Below, in pieces: positions 34,801-45,095 of a DNA stretch of 64,000 nucleotides. Each line of letters opens with the position of its first letter. Position 1 is the stretch's first letter. This DNA is from Pomacea canaliculata (lineage: Eukaryota; Mollusca; Gastropoda; Architaenioglossa; Ampullariidae): assembly GCF_003073045.1 (NCBI RefSeq), contig NC_037598.1:25171822-25235821 (forward strand). The letters are read 5' to 3'. The notes under the pieces are model-generated. The model did not search any database and was not told the origin of the DNA. It worked only from the letters and a program-made list of their open reading frames with translations. Both the position numbers and the translations under genes were made by a program.

Positions 34801-35919
34801 GGTAGTCTTGGACACGCCTCCTAGTCCCTGGTGTCGCACCTGACGTCTGTCATTTCTTAGAAATGCGTTCACGTGGACGGGAAATCCGTTGTGTGGGGGT
34901 AGAAGTTGGGTGTAAGAGAAGGTAATAATCATTTAAAAATAGTGTGCCTTTGATTCTGAACTCGGGACGAACTGAGTTGTCCGTTACAGTGAGTTCTTTA
35001 GATGAATTTCTTTTGAAAAGTTTGCAAAACGCAAATTAAAATGTTTCTTTCTTAAAGAAGACGAAGACTTTTCGCCATGAGGTGTTTTGCTACTTTCTGT
35101 GCTTTTTCACTATTTTGTATTCAGGTAAAGCATCTGTAGCCTGTAAAACGACAGGCATTGTAACGGTGAGTATGACACCCGGCATTGGTAATACACGAGA
35201 CTGCGAGAGCGAGGTCTGTTCAGTGAGGTAGCCACTAGGTGGAGCTCCAATTCCTCAGATACTGTTGTCATGGCAACAAGTTAATAACACCACATCACAA
35301 ACCTATATAACACAACATACTGTGGCAGGTTAATATTCGACTCATAACAGTCGGTAAAGCACTAGACATTAAGATTAATAGCATGACACTCAACCAATCA
35401 TCAATGTTCAAAGTTCACGACAAGACAGCTTCGTTTTCTTCATTTCAATCATTTGTTCCTTGTCTGGCGTCAGCTGTGAGATCCGGTTAACGGTTCAGTA
35501 TGAACCGGAGGGTCGGGGGTAAGGAAGATGGATGAAAGAACGTGACAGTGATGTCACAAAAGATGTGACAACGTTATGTATGCTTTTTTGTGGGGAGGTA
35601 TAGCACACTCATACCTGTCCACCTGTCCACCATACATACATATCGGGAGATGTGAACATAAGAGGACAAATCTCCTTTCTGAGATGGTTATTTAGAAGAT
35701 GATTTGCAACAGCAGACGTACATGCGCGCGCACACACAAACGGAGATAGGAACGTCACCTAACACACTACGTCACTGAGTCGAGTGCAACAAGAGCGACA
35801 CGATAAGATCAGGTCACCTGACTCCTCGTGACTGTGTAAGTAGGACTTCCTGGTGTCCTAAGGGTGAGCCGTGAGCCGTGTATAAGGTAATTAATTATAA
35901 TTAATTAGCTTTATGTTCC
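34801..35919. other. Upstream flank, no gene recognised
   Basis: Likely upstream region of the minus-strand peptide gene. I see no open frame with a domain and no clear repeat. Confidence 0.45.
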
Positions 35920-36690
35920 TTGCCAGCCTTTACAGGCTTTTTAAGTATTCTGTTCTCCGTACCATTATGCAAAGTCCACGTTTATCATCCACACAGCCAA
36001 CTGGTACGACAAGGGACTTGTACACATTGTACTTTGTAGAAAACCTGATGCTAGGACTGCGCCAGGTTCTCTCTAGACCAGGGGTGGGCAATTAATTTTC
36101 CCAAGGGGCCGCATGAGAAATTGGGATGGTTTTAGAGGGCCGGACTAATATAGTTAACTCAATTTTACCCAATACTGTATATATTAATATATAGTATATA
36201 TACTGGCGGGCGGCCGGTCAGAGACAGGAGGCGGGCCGGATCCGGCCCGCGGGCCGGCGTTTGCCCAGGTCTGCTCTAGACTATGGCCGGTGTTGCTGTC
36301 GCCATCTTCACGCAGATAGTTGTCCTGGAACTGTCATCTTAAAGCTGTTTACTTCTTCAAGCTGCGAGTCTTCTATGTTGATGTCTATTGTAGTTGTTGG
36401 TGTGATCCGTGACTCTGATCTTGTCAGGACTGGTCTCTAGTCCATATGTGATTGAAATTGTAGTCTACTCGTGAGTTCTTGCAATTTGCTGTTGATGTCT
36501 AAATTCAGATCATTATCGTCTGCAAAGCATAAACTGCATGTTAGCCTCCTGCCACCTATGAAGATATAAGTGTGAAGTTCGTGAAGAGTCTATCATATCA
36601 TGTTCTTCAAAATGGTGTTAAACAGTCCAGGCGACAGACAGCATCTTTGACCAACGTCTGCTGTCTTAAGAGAGTTATCACACGGCACTA
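35920..36690 (-). pseudogene. LINE reverse-transcriptase remnant (minus strand)
   Basis: Broken minus-strand frames give a CLSPGLFNTILK segment (compare GCLLSPxLFNxxL of LINE reverse transcriptases), then a CFADDNDLN segment containing the catalytic FADD box, then a downstream KYNVYKSLVV segment (compare KxxLYKSLVxSILLYG). Frameshifts and stops separate them. A 195-bp hAT MITE (36079-36273) splits the copy. Confidence 0.7.
36079..36273 (+). mobile_element. hAT-type MITE with 8-bp target duplication
   Basis: The ends are CAGGGGTGGGCAA and TTGCCCAGGTCTG, imperfect terminal inverted repeats of a widespread hAT group. The 8-bp duplication CTCTAGAC flanks it exactly at 36071-36078 and 36274-36281. 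The body is GC-rich near the right end (CGGGCCGGATCCGGCCCGCG). It has no coding capacity, so it depends on a transposase elsewhere. Confidence 0.9.
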
Positions 36691-36714
36691 AGTAGATCAG
36701 TAGACCTGCTGTTT

Positions 36715-37790
36715 GTGTGTGGCGATTTCAATACCTGTGATCTGAATAGCGTGATGCCCAACCTACATCAGTATATAACCTGTGCCACTCGACTGAATAG
36801 GACGCTGGATAAGTGCTATGGCGACATACCTAAGGCCTTTCGTGTTAGGCAGCGACCTCCCCTGGGCAGGTCAGACCATTATGTAATACATCTGCTACCT
36901 ACGTATAGGCAGAAACTGAAGACGGCAGAAACCTGTTGTAAAAAAGGTTAAGCAATGGAATAGTGACAATGTTGCAGCGCTGCAGGGCTGTTTTGAAGCA
37001 ACAGATTGGCAAGTTTTCTTTGACTCTTGTGAGGGAAGGGGAGATGAGTTAGCAGACACCATCACATCGTACTTGCAGTTTTGTGAGGACAGTGCTATTA
37101 CAACAAAAGAGACAAAAGTGTATGCAAACTCAAAACCATGGATCAATCGCGAGCTTAGGCAGTGTCTTAGGGAGAAGAAAGAAGCTTTTGCCGTAGGAGA
37201 TATGAACACAGTGAGGGAGAAGACGAAATTATTTAGAACAAACTCTGTGAAGGCTAGGGCCGAATATAAGGACAAAGTAGAAGATAAATTTAGGACAGTG
37301 AATGCCAGAGAAGCGTGGCAGGGACTCAACAATATGATGGGCAGAACAACTAAAAGCCAATACATTAAAAGTGACAACCCAAAGGAGCTGTCTGAGGAAC
37401 TCAACAGATTTTATGCCCGATTTGACGTGGGAGACTCCAGCTCAGAATGTGAAAATATATGTTCTAGGTTGACCACAGATGCAGCGCCTTTAGAGGTCGG
37501 TGAGCAGGAGGTTGAGAGGTGTCTAAGGCGTTTAAAGCCAAACAAGGCCCCGGGGCCTGACGGACTGAGGGGGTCAGTTCTAAAAACTTGTTTGCAACAA
37601 CTCGCACCCATGCTCACCCAGCTCTTTAGCCTGTTTCTAAACATCCCCTTTGTACCCCGCGTCTGGCTATCCTCTACCATTGTACCCATTCCCAAAAAAC
37701 CCGATGCTAATGAAAACAAAGATTTTAGACCTGTTGCGCTGACACCAGTCATAGCCAAGTGTTTTGAAAGGATAATATGCAATAAACTTG
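36715..37790 (+). pseudogene. LINE endonuclease C-terminus and N-terminal reverse transcriptase
   Basis: Frames at 36715-36951 and about 36950-37790 give the end of an endonuclease (GRSDHYVIHLLPTYRQKL) and the start of the reverse transcriptase: NKAPGPDGLRGSVLK, then STIVPIPKKP, DFRPVALTPVIAKCFER. One frame change lies near 36950. The frame runs into the hAT inverted repeat at 37791 and stops at once. Confidence 0.85.
37786..37790. repeat. Target-site duplication ACTTG (left)
   Basis: ACTTG flanks the hAT element on both sides (37786-37790 and 39938-39942). Confidence 0.85.
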
Positions 37791-38444
37791 CAGTGGCGTA
37801 GGAACCAGGGGGGCAGCGGGGGCAGCCGCCCAAGGAAATACAGGGGGGCAAGAATATCCTTTTGCCCCCCCCCCAATATTTGAGACGTAATTCCTCACAA
37901 AGAGCAAAGAACTGAAGAAAGGTAGGGGAACGTAGAGAGGAGACGGTCATCACCGTCACAAAGCGGGCCCTGAGGCAAGTGGAGCCCTAACACCTCTGAC
38001 GATCAGATCGGGACAGTCGTTGGTCTTGTTTGCCATGCTAATTGCAGGCTGTGTTGAAGCCTGAGTGAAGAAAGCAGCCGGACAGTACATCGTACATCGA
38101 GTGTCGTCTCCCTCCCCATAATGCGACGCCTTTTCTTTGGCGGTTTTCGTTTGACCAACATAAAACATCCCCCACCACTCGCTGTCACCCACGGTGTGTG
38201 ACGAGTGTGACTGCGTGGCCTGTGCATGCGCGCATGTGTGCATAGGTGTGTGCGCGCTGGTGTATATGTGCAAGCTGGAATGTTGACCGTTGCTGTCAAG
38301 GGGGTTGTGTTTTCTTTTTTAGGTATAATGTTTGGTAGTGTATTTTATAATAGAGGTACTGGAAGAGCTGACCAGTAAACATGGAGACGGGGGGATTGCT
38401 CTTGGCCGGAAGGGTTAGTGAGAAAGATGTTAAGCGAGATCGAT

Positions 38445-38594
38445 AAGCTTTTGAAACTGTATCTTACTATCCCAGACCACGGCAACTGCAGAACGCAGTT
38501 TTTCTGCCTTAAAACGAACAAAAACATGAAAAGTTCCATGACACAAACGCGCTTGAATAACTGTCTCATTATGCATGTATTTAAAGAGGGTTGA
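38445..38594 (+). pseudogene. hAT transposase C-terminal (dimerisation) fragment
   Basis: A 49-codon frame ending in TGA follows the hAT C-terminal signature in order: a KLYLTIPDHGNCRTQFFCLK segment (compare LxIPATSAxxERxFSxLK), then TNKNMKSSMTQTRLNNCLIM (compare TxLRSTMxQxRLNxLxLM) and HVFKE. The N-terminal catalytic core is missing, so this is a relic. Confidence 0.7.
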
Positions 38595-38715
38595 TCTACT
38601 AATCTGGACGAGATTCAATGGAGTTCATTAATAGAAATCACCGAAGACACAGTTTTTTTGGCACACTGACTTGCCAACCTTGATTAATATGATTTATATG
38701 ATTATAACGTTTATC

Positions 38716-39717
38716 ACATTTCTAGAGAGAGCCTTTGGCGCATCCTGAGAGCATACGGAATACCAATGGAAATTGTACTGCTGGTCAAAAGCTTCTATGC
38801 GAACTTTTCATGCTGTGTTGGAAACAGTGACATCTACTTTGAGGTCAGGACCGGAGTGAGACAGGGCTGCGTGATGTCTTCCCTGCTCTTTAACCTTGTC
38901 ATTGACTGGGTAACGCGCCATTGAACGGAAGATGAACCAAGGGGCACGATGGACACTCCACGAACTTAGAAGACCTAGACTTTGCCGACGACCTGGCCCT
39001 GCTGTCACACACCCACCGGCACATGCAGGAGAAGACGACTCGCCTGCACACTTTTGCGCAGCAGGTCGGACTGCACATCAGCCGGACAAAGACAGAAGTG
39101 ATGACCTGAACACCACCAATACAACACCGATTAGCATAGAGGGAGAAGACTGCCGATGGTTGAAAGCTTCACCTACTTGGGCAGCGTGGTCACGCAAGAT
39201 GGAGGAGCAGGCCGTGACATCCAGAGCAGACTGAGCACAGGCAGGGGCATCTTTGTAGCCTACGCAACATCTGGAAGTCGACACAGTACAGAATCAATAC
39301 CAAGCTGAGACTTTACCAGAGTCTGGTCATGTCCACTCTACTGTATGGCTCGGAGTGCTGGCGATGACTGACAGCGACCTCAACAAACTGTCAGTTTCCA
39401 TGCGAAGAATCCTGGCATCTTCTGGCCAAGGACAATCTCCAACAAAGAACTACTTGCCAGTGTGGGCAGGAGAGTATTGTGAAGAAGCGATGGGCTGGAT
39501 GGTCACGTCCTCCGATCCATCACAAAAACTGCCTTACACTGACGCCAGAAGGAAAACGCAAGCGAGGCAAGATCACCTGGCGCCGAACTGTGGAGGCAGA
39601 CATGAAGACCCTAAACCTCAGCTGGGGTACTGTGGGGAGTCTAGCTCAGGCAGGCAAAAGTGAGAACCTTTGTCGCTGCCCTACGTGCCGACCGGCATAA
39701 CGGGAACTAACTAACTA
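38716..39717 (+). pseudogene. Second LINE fragment nested in the hAT element
   Basis: Segments in changing frames give SLWRILRAYGIP, VRTGVRQGCVMSSLLFNLVIDWV (reverse transcriptase box with GVRQGC), LDFADDLALLSH (catalytic FADD box) and SFTYLGSVVTQDG, then the C-terminal end with a CTAA-repeat tail (TAACTAACTAAC) near 39703-39717. This is a different LINE family from the host L2/CR1-type copy. Several stops and shifts make it non-functional. Confidence 0.8.
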
Positions 39718-39937
39718 CATTTCTTGTGAATGCGTTAGCCGGGGAGTCATTCTTTAATTTGTTTTTTCTTATTTAATGCTGCTTTGGCCTTTAACACAGT
39801 GTGTTGTGATGCTACCACTGTGTACGTGCGTGCTCTACCCCCCCCCCATCCTTTTTTACGTAATGTGCGAGTGCGAACGCCGTTCACTGTCAGCAGAGAG
39901 TTTGCCCCCCAAAGCCGAACATCTTCCTACGCCACTG

Positions 39938-41017
39938 ACTTGTAGCAGCTGTTTCTGAGCGTCTAGACCCCATGCAGTTTGCGTACAGGCTAGAGAGGGG
40001 TGGAAGACGCTACATTAACATCCTAGACACAGTTTCAAACACCTAGACAAAGCAGGAACGTCCATCAGAGTATTTTATGGATTTCTCTTCAGCATTCAAC
40101 ACATTGCAGACACACATTCTCATTCAACGCCTAGTAGACCTAGAAGTTAGTCATTCACTAATTCGCTGGATTCATCAGTTTTGAGTAACAGACCACAGAG
40201 GGTAAATGTTATATCCAGTGAACTGATATTGAATACAGGAGTGCCACAAGGGTGTGTTCTATCTCCAGTATTCATTCTCTGTATAGAGATGCAAATAAAT
40301 AACGGAATTCTTTGTTTAGTTAAATATGCAGACGACATGGCTCTGATTGGTCACTGAGAGATGAGAAATCTTTGCCACATACCACACAAGTGCAGGCCCT
40401 TTGCTAGTGGTTCAAAAGCAGCTGCTTAGAACTAAATGTTGGAAAAACGAAGAACTAGTTATAGATCAGAGGAAAGGAAAGAAATGTCCACTCCATTAGT
40501 AATCGGAAATGAAGAGGTTGAAAGGGTGACAACATTCAAATATCTTGGAACAGTAATAGACGATAGTTTGAATTTCACTGAACATGTAGGGACAGTGCAT
40601 AAGAAGGCACAACAACGGTTGTATCTGATCAGGAAGCTTCGTAGTTTTAATGTAAGCCAACACATTTTGGTAGATGTCTATCGTGCGCTGGTAGAAAGCG
40701 TAATTACATTTAATATTGTGTCTTGGTATGGCCAGACAAGCGTGACAAACAAGAACAAACTGAGGCGAGTCATAAACACAGCCAGCAAAATCGTAGGCTC
40801 ACAACAGCTGACCCTTTCCCACCTGTACGATTCAGCCCTTGTCCGGAAAGCAACACAAATCATGCTTGACCCCACCCATCCACTCAACCCCCGCTTCGAG
40901 CCTATGCCCTCAGGACGGAGACTGAGAGTCCCTCTTGCGAAAAAGAACGTTTATAGAAGGCCATTCATCCCATCGGCCATCTCTACCCTCAACAAACAAA
41001 AGACTATAAGCGACTAG
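39938..41017 (+). pseudogene. LINE reverse transcriptase, C-terminal part
   Basis: Continuation of the L2/CR1-type LINE after the hAT insertion: DPMQFAYR, DFSSAFNTLQ, a GVPQGCVLSP box at about 40235, the catalytic KYADDMALIG box at about 40320, FKYLGTVID at about 40530 and a C-terminal thumb-like region ending at 41017. Stops near 40050-40190 and a shift near 40436 break the frame. Confidence 0.85.
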
Positions 41018-41255
41018 TAGTGTTACACACAAGGGGGATGACGTAATCCCATCTCTGTTATTACTTTTATTATGTAGTCATGGAAACTGGTGTATTGTCC
41101 TTTTGATACGGGCGTGTGTGTGTGTGGGTGTGTGTGTGCTCACTTCTGCCATTGCTGATGTTATTGTTGATGTTTTTGATTTTCTCTCTGACTGCCTGCA
41201 TGCTGGAAGACACATCTCCTTTGCTGGACAATAAAGTTATCTTATCTTATCTTAT

Positions 41256-41788
41256 ACGGCGCTCCCATCGATGCCACAATTTTTGTGCTCCTGTACTTGT
41301 TTCAAGCCAACCTCACCGGTGGTCTATGTGCTCTTCTGAATTATTGAGCATTACTTTCATTAGGTGGCTAATCATTCTGTAATTTTGCATTGTTTATTGT
41401 TTTACTTTCTTTGAGGGTGTGACTCGTTCTTGCGTCCACTCTTTGTGCGATTCTTCACGTTTCCACATTGCTTTTCACACAAAAGTGGGAGCTTTTGTTG
41501 TTTGTTTTCCACCCTGCTTCAGCACCTCAGCTGCGATGTCAACACCAGGTGCTTCCGTCTCTTCAGACTGAGGATCACTCTCTGGACCCTGTCCCATAGG
41601 AATTTATGGTCTAAGATTTCAGTTTTATAACTTTTGTATGTAGCCATCAGCTGCCATCTCGATCGCCACACAACCAGCGAGAGGAATATATGAGAATAAC
41701 ATACAAGGGTCTTTCAAAAATGCACTTAATCCAACGAGCCTGATTGGTGACTTTAAGTCTTACACACTCGTACCAGGAAAATATAGTA
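41256..41788. other. Flank between LINE and LTR element
   Basis: No gene or repeat was recognised in this short stretch. Confidence 0.5.
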
Positions 41789-42112
41789 TACATATGGTAG
41801 TGTGTAGACGAGGGGACGGCGATAGTGGGTGGTCACCGGAAGAGGCCGAAAATAGTTTTGCTGATGCATGTGGAAAAAGTGCTGATGCTTGCGGGAAATA
41901 GTGCTGATACAGAAGACCGCGAAAAGTGACCCACCCGAGGGGTATATAAGGAGACAGGGCAGTTAGTGTGGGGGAGAAAGTATGTGAGATCAAGGTTCGC
42001 CACTGCCAGAAATATCGACTGGCGTCGGATTAAAACCATCTAGAACCCACGACAGTGTTGTGTTTGGTGTTGTGGAGAGACTGGGGGAAGAATCGCATCT
42101 AACCCTGCTACA
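41789..42112 (+). repeat. 5' LTR
   Basis: Matches 44726-45091. It contains a GGGTATATAAGGAG promoter-like stretch near 41940. It has two fewer copies of the 21-bp GTGCTGATGCTTGCGAAAAAA unit than the 3' LTR. The exact left edge is uncertain: either TACATATGG (the counterpart of TGTATATGG in the 3' LTR) or ATGGTAG five bases later. Confidence 0.85.
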
Positions 42113-42116
42113 TTTT

Positions 42117-42133
42117 TGGCGCCCAATGTGGGA
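42117..42133 (+). promoter_or_regulatory. Primer-binding site, tRNA-Lys type
   Basis: TGGCGCCCAATGTGGGA begins four bases after the LTR's TACA end. TGGCGCCCAACGTGGGG is the complement of tRNA-Lys(CUU) used by several retroelements; this site differs at two positions. Confidence 0.75.
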
Positions 42134-42182
42134 CACTGGGCGAAACTGAACATCTCAAGTCAGCTTAGTGCCGCCAGAGACA

Positions 42183-42572
42183 ATGGAACTAACAGAGGAG
42201 GAGAAGCGAGTGTTAGAGGCCTTCAGGAATTTGGAAGTGAAGCCAACAGCAGACACCTCTGCCGACCTGCACCAATGGGTGGCAGGGTGTGCTGCGACAA
42301 GGGATGGAGTGGAGACTGCGCCGCTGAATGCCAGCGGACCACAGACACCGCGACTGCCGCCATTCTCCGGGGGCAAGAACGACACAGCGCTGGATCTGTG
42401 GAAGTATGAACTGATGTGTTTGCGGGGGAGGTATACAGACGCTGTAGTGTTGGAGGCTGTCCGCCGTTCTTTGAGAGGAGAGGCGGCCAGGGTGGCCATG
42501 CGTCTAGGCCCGCACGCGACATTGAACGAGCTGTTGCAGAAATTTGACTATTTTTGGTCTCGTGGTGTGTGA
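42183..42572 (+). pseudogene. Retrotransposon gag, N-terminal part, frameshifted
   Basis: The frame starts with ATG at 42183 (MELTEEEKRVLEAF) and gives a gag-like matrix/capsid region with LPPFSGGKNDTALDLWKYEL, a pattern typical of Gypsy-type capsids. It meets a stop at 42570, while the continuation of the capsid lies in another frame that overlaps from 42544. The simplest reading is a small indel near 42550. A programmed shift is possible but no slippery heptamer was recognised. Confidence 0.8.
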
Positions 42573-44583
42573 CCAAGACCTACTCGGGTCATTCTACACT
42601 GCGCGCCAGGAGGCCGGGGAGAATGTCACGCAGTGGCGGTGTCGCATAGAAGACATCCTGACACAAGCCCTGAGTGCGTGTCTGATCGAAAGACGCGCAT
42701 ACAGCGAGACGCTGCGCGGCAGACTGTGGGGAGGCCTACGGCAACCCCTAAAGGATCGAACTGCCTACAAGTTCGAAATGGAGACAGACGTGGACGCTCT
42801 ATTTCGCAGCTTAAGACAGGCCGAGCAGGAGGCCGAGGGACCAGCACCAAAGACAGGCGCTGGAAAGCAAGCGGCGGTCAACGCTGCACAAACCATCCCG
42901 GCCGAAGACTGGAATGCAGAGGTGAGGAAGCTGTCGGCCGAGGTGCAGTCGTTGCGGCGCCAACTGCAACAAGGACCACGCAACGAGCCTGCGGCTGACA
43001 AGGCGTTAAACCAGCGGCCACCACGCTCCAGCTACGAGGACGACGGGCCTACATGCTTCAGGTGTGGCGGCAAGGGCCACATCAAAGTGGGGTGTCGGGT
43101 GCGAATTGACCATCTGCGCAAGCCCCTAAACTACAGACTGACCTGCAGAAAGGGGCAACGGGTTGACCAGCGTCCGCCGGCACACGGCCCCGCTGGCGAG
43201 AAAACATTGATAGGTCCCAGCACTTGTGTAGACGTCTGCATCGAAGGTGTGGCCACGGCAGCGCTGCTGGATACAGGTGCCACTGTATCAACGGTGACGG
43301 AGACATTCCATCGCCAGAAGCTGGCACACCTGGCCGTCCGTCCGCTTCAAGAAGTGTTACGTATCGAGTGTGCGGATGGCCGAATGCTCCCGTACTTAGG
43401 ATACATCCAAGCGGATGTACGAGTGGAGGGGGCAGGGGGCGGGGCTGATAGTCTCCCCTGCCTACTGCTGGTCATCCCAGCAACCAGATATAGTGACAGT
43501 GTTCCGGTGCAGCTAGGTACCAATGTCCTGGAACAGCTTATGCACCAGGCACAAGACAAGCAAGGATCCCAGTTCCTGCAGGACGCACAGCTGCAACCAG
43601 TACTGCATCGTTCCTTTCGCTGCCTAGCGATGCGGAACAGAGCGCCGCGCATGAATCGCAACAAGCCTTACGCGCGCGGCTTACAGACAACGACCACCAG
43701 ACCAGTTAATAATGTTCCGTGTGAAAGTGCCATGGGTATGACGGAAGCGGCACCAGACTCTGTAAACTCAGTGGTTATCTCGCCTGATTTGACAGTGAAA
43801 CAGCAGGCGGGCAGAGACATGATTAGCGTCCAGACCGACAATTCTGGAACCAGTGGAACTAATAATAGTGGCAAACTCACATGTGTAAAGGACGCAACTG
43901 AGCATACAAATGGATCAAAGAAAAAACGGACTCTTCGCCGCAACATGTTGCTACCAGTGGGCGGATTAATACAGGATGCGCATCAACCAGAAGATGCGAG
44001 GGATTACTCGCTGTATCGGAGGAAACGAAAGCCACGCCGCCAGTTCAGTGAGGACGACACATCTAGTGCACAGTCATCCGCCGGTGAAAATGAGAGCGAC
44101 AGTGACATGTCTAGCTCTGTGGTCGTACATACCCGGCCGCCAACCACCAGATCAAGAGGACAGCCGCCGGCGAGTGATGACAGCGACCAAGAACAGCAAG
44201 CAAGAGAGGACAATGAGGCAGAACCACCCAGGCCACTCCCTGATCCTGATTCAGAGAGCACCACCCTTCCTCCACTGCCTAATGACAACGACAGTCAAGG
44301 ACCGGATGTTCAGGAGGGAGGGAGAGATAAGGAGGGGGCTAAGCCACGTGCAGTGGTTACCCCGCCCCCGTCACCAAGCCACGCCCCGCGAGCGTCCACA
44401 AGGCCACGTCAGCAACCGACGTGGATGAGAAGCGACGACTACATACTTCGCCAGCAGCAAACACTAGACAATTATAGCTTTAAATGTGACAAACTGAAAA
44501 TGCTGCTGAGCAAGTTATCATCAGAAAAACTGCCTGAGACTGTGGTGACCACGCTTATTAAGGCTGTCTGGCCACTGTTATAA
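42544..44583 (+). CDS. Retrotransposon gag C-terminus, CCHC knuckle and protease
   Basis: A frame of about 679 codons. In order: capsid C-terminal part (about residues 1-100), a CCHC knuckle CFRCGGKGHIKVGC at 43054-43095, and an aspartic protease core LLDTGATVS at about 43264-43290. The rest is a long low-complexity acidic, Ser/Pro-rich region ending with a leucine-rich helix. No YxDD reverse transcriptase box and no HHCC or DDE integrase motifs are present. The frame is intact over 2 kb, which is notable for a non-autonomous copy. Confidence 0.8.
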   Translation: MTIFGLVVCDQDLLGSFYTARQEAGENVTQWRCRIEDILTQALSACLIERRAYSETLRGRLWGGLRQPLKDRTAYKFEMETDVDALFRSLRQAEQEAEGPAPKTGAGKQAAVNAAQTIPAEDWNAEVRKLSAEVQSLRRQLQQGPRNEPAADKALNQRPPRSSYEDDGPTCFRCGGKGHIKVGCRVRIDHLRKPLNYRLTCRKGQRVDQRPPAHGPAGEKTLIGPSTCVDVCIEGVATAALLDTGATVSTVTETFHRQKLAHLAVRPLQEVLRIECADGRMLPYLGYIQADVRVEGAGGGADSLPCLLLVIPATRYSDSVPVQLGTNVLEQLMHQAQDKQGSQFLQDAQLQPVLHRSFRCLAMRNRAPRMNRNKPYARGLQTTTTRPVNNVPCESAMGMTEAAPDSVNSVVISPDLTVKQQAGRDMISVQTDNSGTSGTNNSGKLTCVKDATEHTNGSKKKRTLRRNMLLPVGGLIQDAHQPEDARDYSLYRRKRKPRRQFSEDDTSSAQSSAGENESDSDMSSSVVVHTRPPTTRSRGQPPASDDSDQEQQAREDNEAEPPRPLPDPDSESTTLPPLPNDNDSQGPDVQEGGRDKEGAKPRAVVTPPPSPSHAPRASTRPRQQPTWMRSDDYILRQQQTLDNYSFKCDKLKMLLSKLSSEKLPETVVTTLIKAVWPLL

Positions 44584-44725
44584 ACGCAACATGACTACAG
44601 CAACAATTTGTACATTTATGTTTATAAGTTTGCCTAAGATGTATATATTTTTATAGCACGTTACATTTGGAAAAACTATGGGTTCTAGTTTTAAATGTCG
44701 AGGACAACATTTCTCCTCGAGGGGG

Positions 44726-45091
44726 TGTATATGGTAGTGTGTAGACGAGGGGGCGGCGATAGTGGGTGGTCACCGGAAGAGGGCGAAAATAGTTTTGCTG
44801 ATGCATGCGGAAAAAGTGCTGATGCTTGCGAAAAAAGTGCTGATGCTTGCGAAAAAAGTGCTGATGCTTGCGGGAAATAGTGCTGATACAGAAGACCGCG
44901 AAAAGTGACCCGCCCGAGGGGTATATAAGGAGACAGGGCAGTTAGTGTGGGGGAGAAAGTATGTGAGATCAAGGTTCGCCACTGCCAGAAATATCGACTG
45001 GCGTCGGATTAAAACCATCTAGAACCCACGACAGTGTTGTGTTTGGTGTTGTGGAGAGACTGGGGGAAGAATCGCATCTAACCCTGCTACA
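44726..45091 (+). repeat. 3' LTR
   Basis: Same sequence as the 5' LTR plus two extra 21-bp units (GTGCTGATGCTTGCGAAAAAA), about 42 bp longer. A purine-rich GAGGGGG tract lies just upstream at 44719-44725 and would serve as the polypurine tract. Confidence 0.85.
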
Positions 45092-45095
45092 TTTT

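Larger units (their letters stand above)
37791..39937 (+). mobile_element. hAT-superfamily DNA transposon, decayed
   Basis: The termini are perfect 14-bp inverted repeats (CAGTGGCGTAGGAA and its complement), followed on both sides by GGGGGGC/GCCCCCC-rich subterminal sequence. The target duplication is 5 bp (ACTTG), shorter than the usual 8 bp of hAT elements. A piece of hAT transposase C-terminal dimerisation domain survives at 38445-38594. A LINE fragment occupies 38716-39717. The element sits inside the reverse transcriptase frame of an L2/CR1-type LINE. Confidence 0.85.
36690..41255 (+). mobile_element. L2/CR1-type LINE, split by a hAT element
   Basis: 5'-truncated non-LTR retrotransposon. 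It runs from inside the endonuclease domain (CGDFNTCDLN at about 36720) through the reverse transcriptase to a tail of repeated TTATC units (41236-41255) after AATAAA. The 2.1-kb hAT element at 37791-39937 interrupts the reverse transcriptase. Removing it plus one ACTTG rejoins the frame at once. Internal stops and frame changes show that the copy is dead. The assignment to L2/CR1 rests on the short-repeat tail and the KAPGPDG...VPIPKKP style of the protein. Confidence 0.85.
41789..45095 (+). mobile_element. LTR retrotransposon lacking RT and integrase
   Basis: Two long terminal repeats (about 320 and 360 bp) flank a 2.6-kb interior with a primer-binding site, gag with a CCHC knuckle and an aspartic protease motif. 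No reverse transcriptase or integrase motifs occur. The tail of the long frame (RASTRPRQQPTWMR) resembles the basic/aromatic tail that follows integrase in Gypsy-type elements, which suggests an internal deletion. The two LTRs are nearly identical in the shared parts, so the insertion is recent. It must rely on another element for reverse transcription (inference). Confidence 0.85.

Noticed and set aside
36715..41017. Reverse transcriptase and endonuclease frames as host genes
   Set aside because: They carry LINE endonuclease and reverse transcriptase motifs with a LINE tail and nested insertions, so they are transposon remains.
41784..41794. A TACAT duplication flanking the LTR element
   Set aside because: TACAT occurs before ATGGTAG on the left and after the TTTT on the right. 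Accepting it would require LTRs that do not begin TG and end CA. The alternative TGTA...TACA borders are equally plausible, so no target duplication is claimed.
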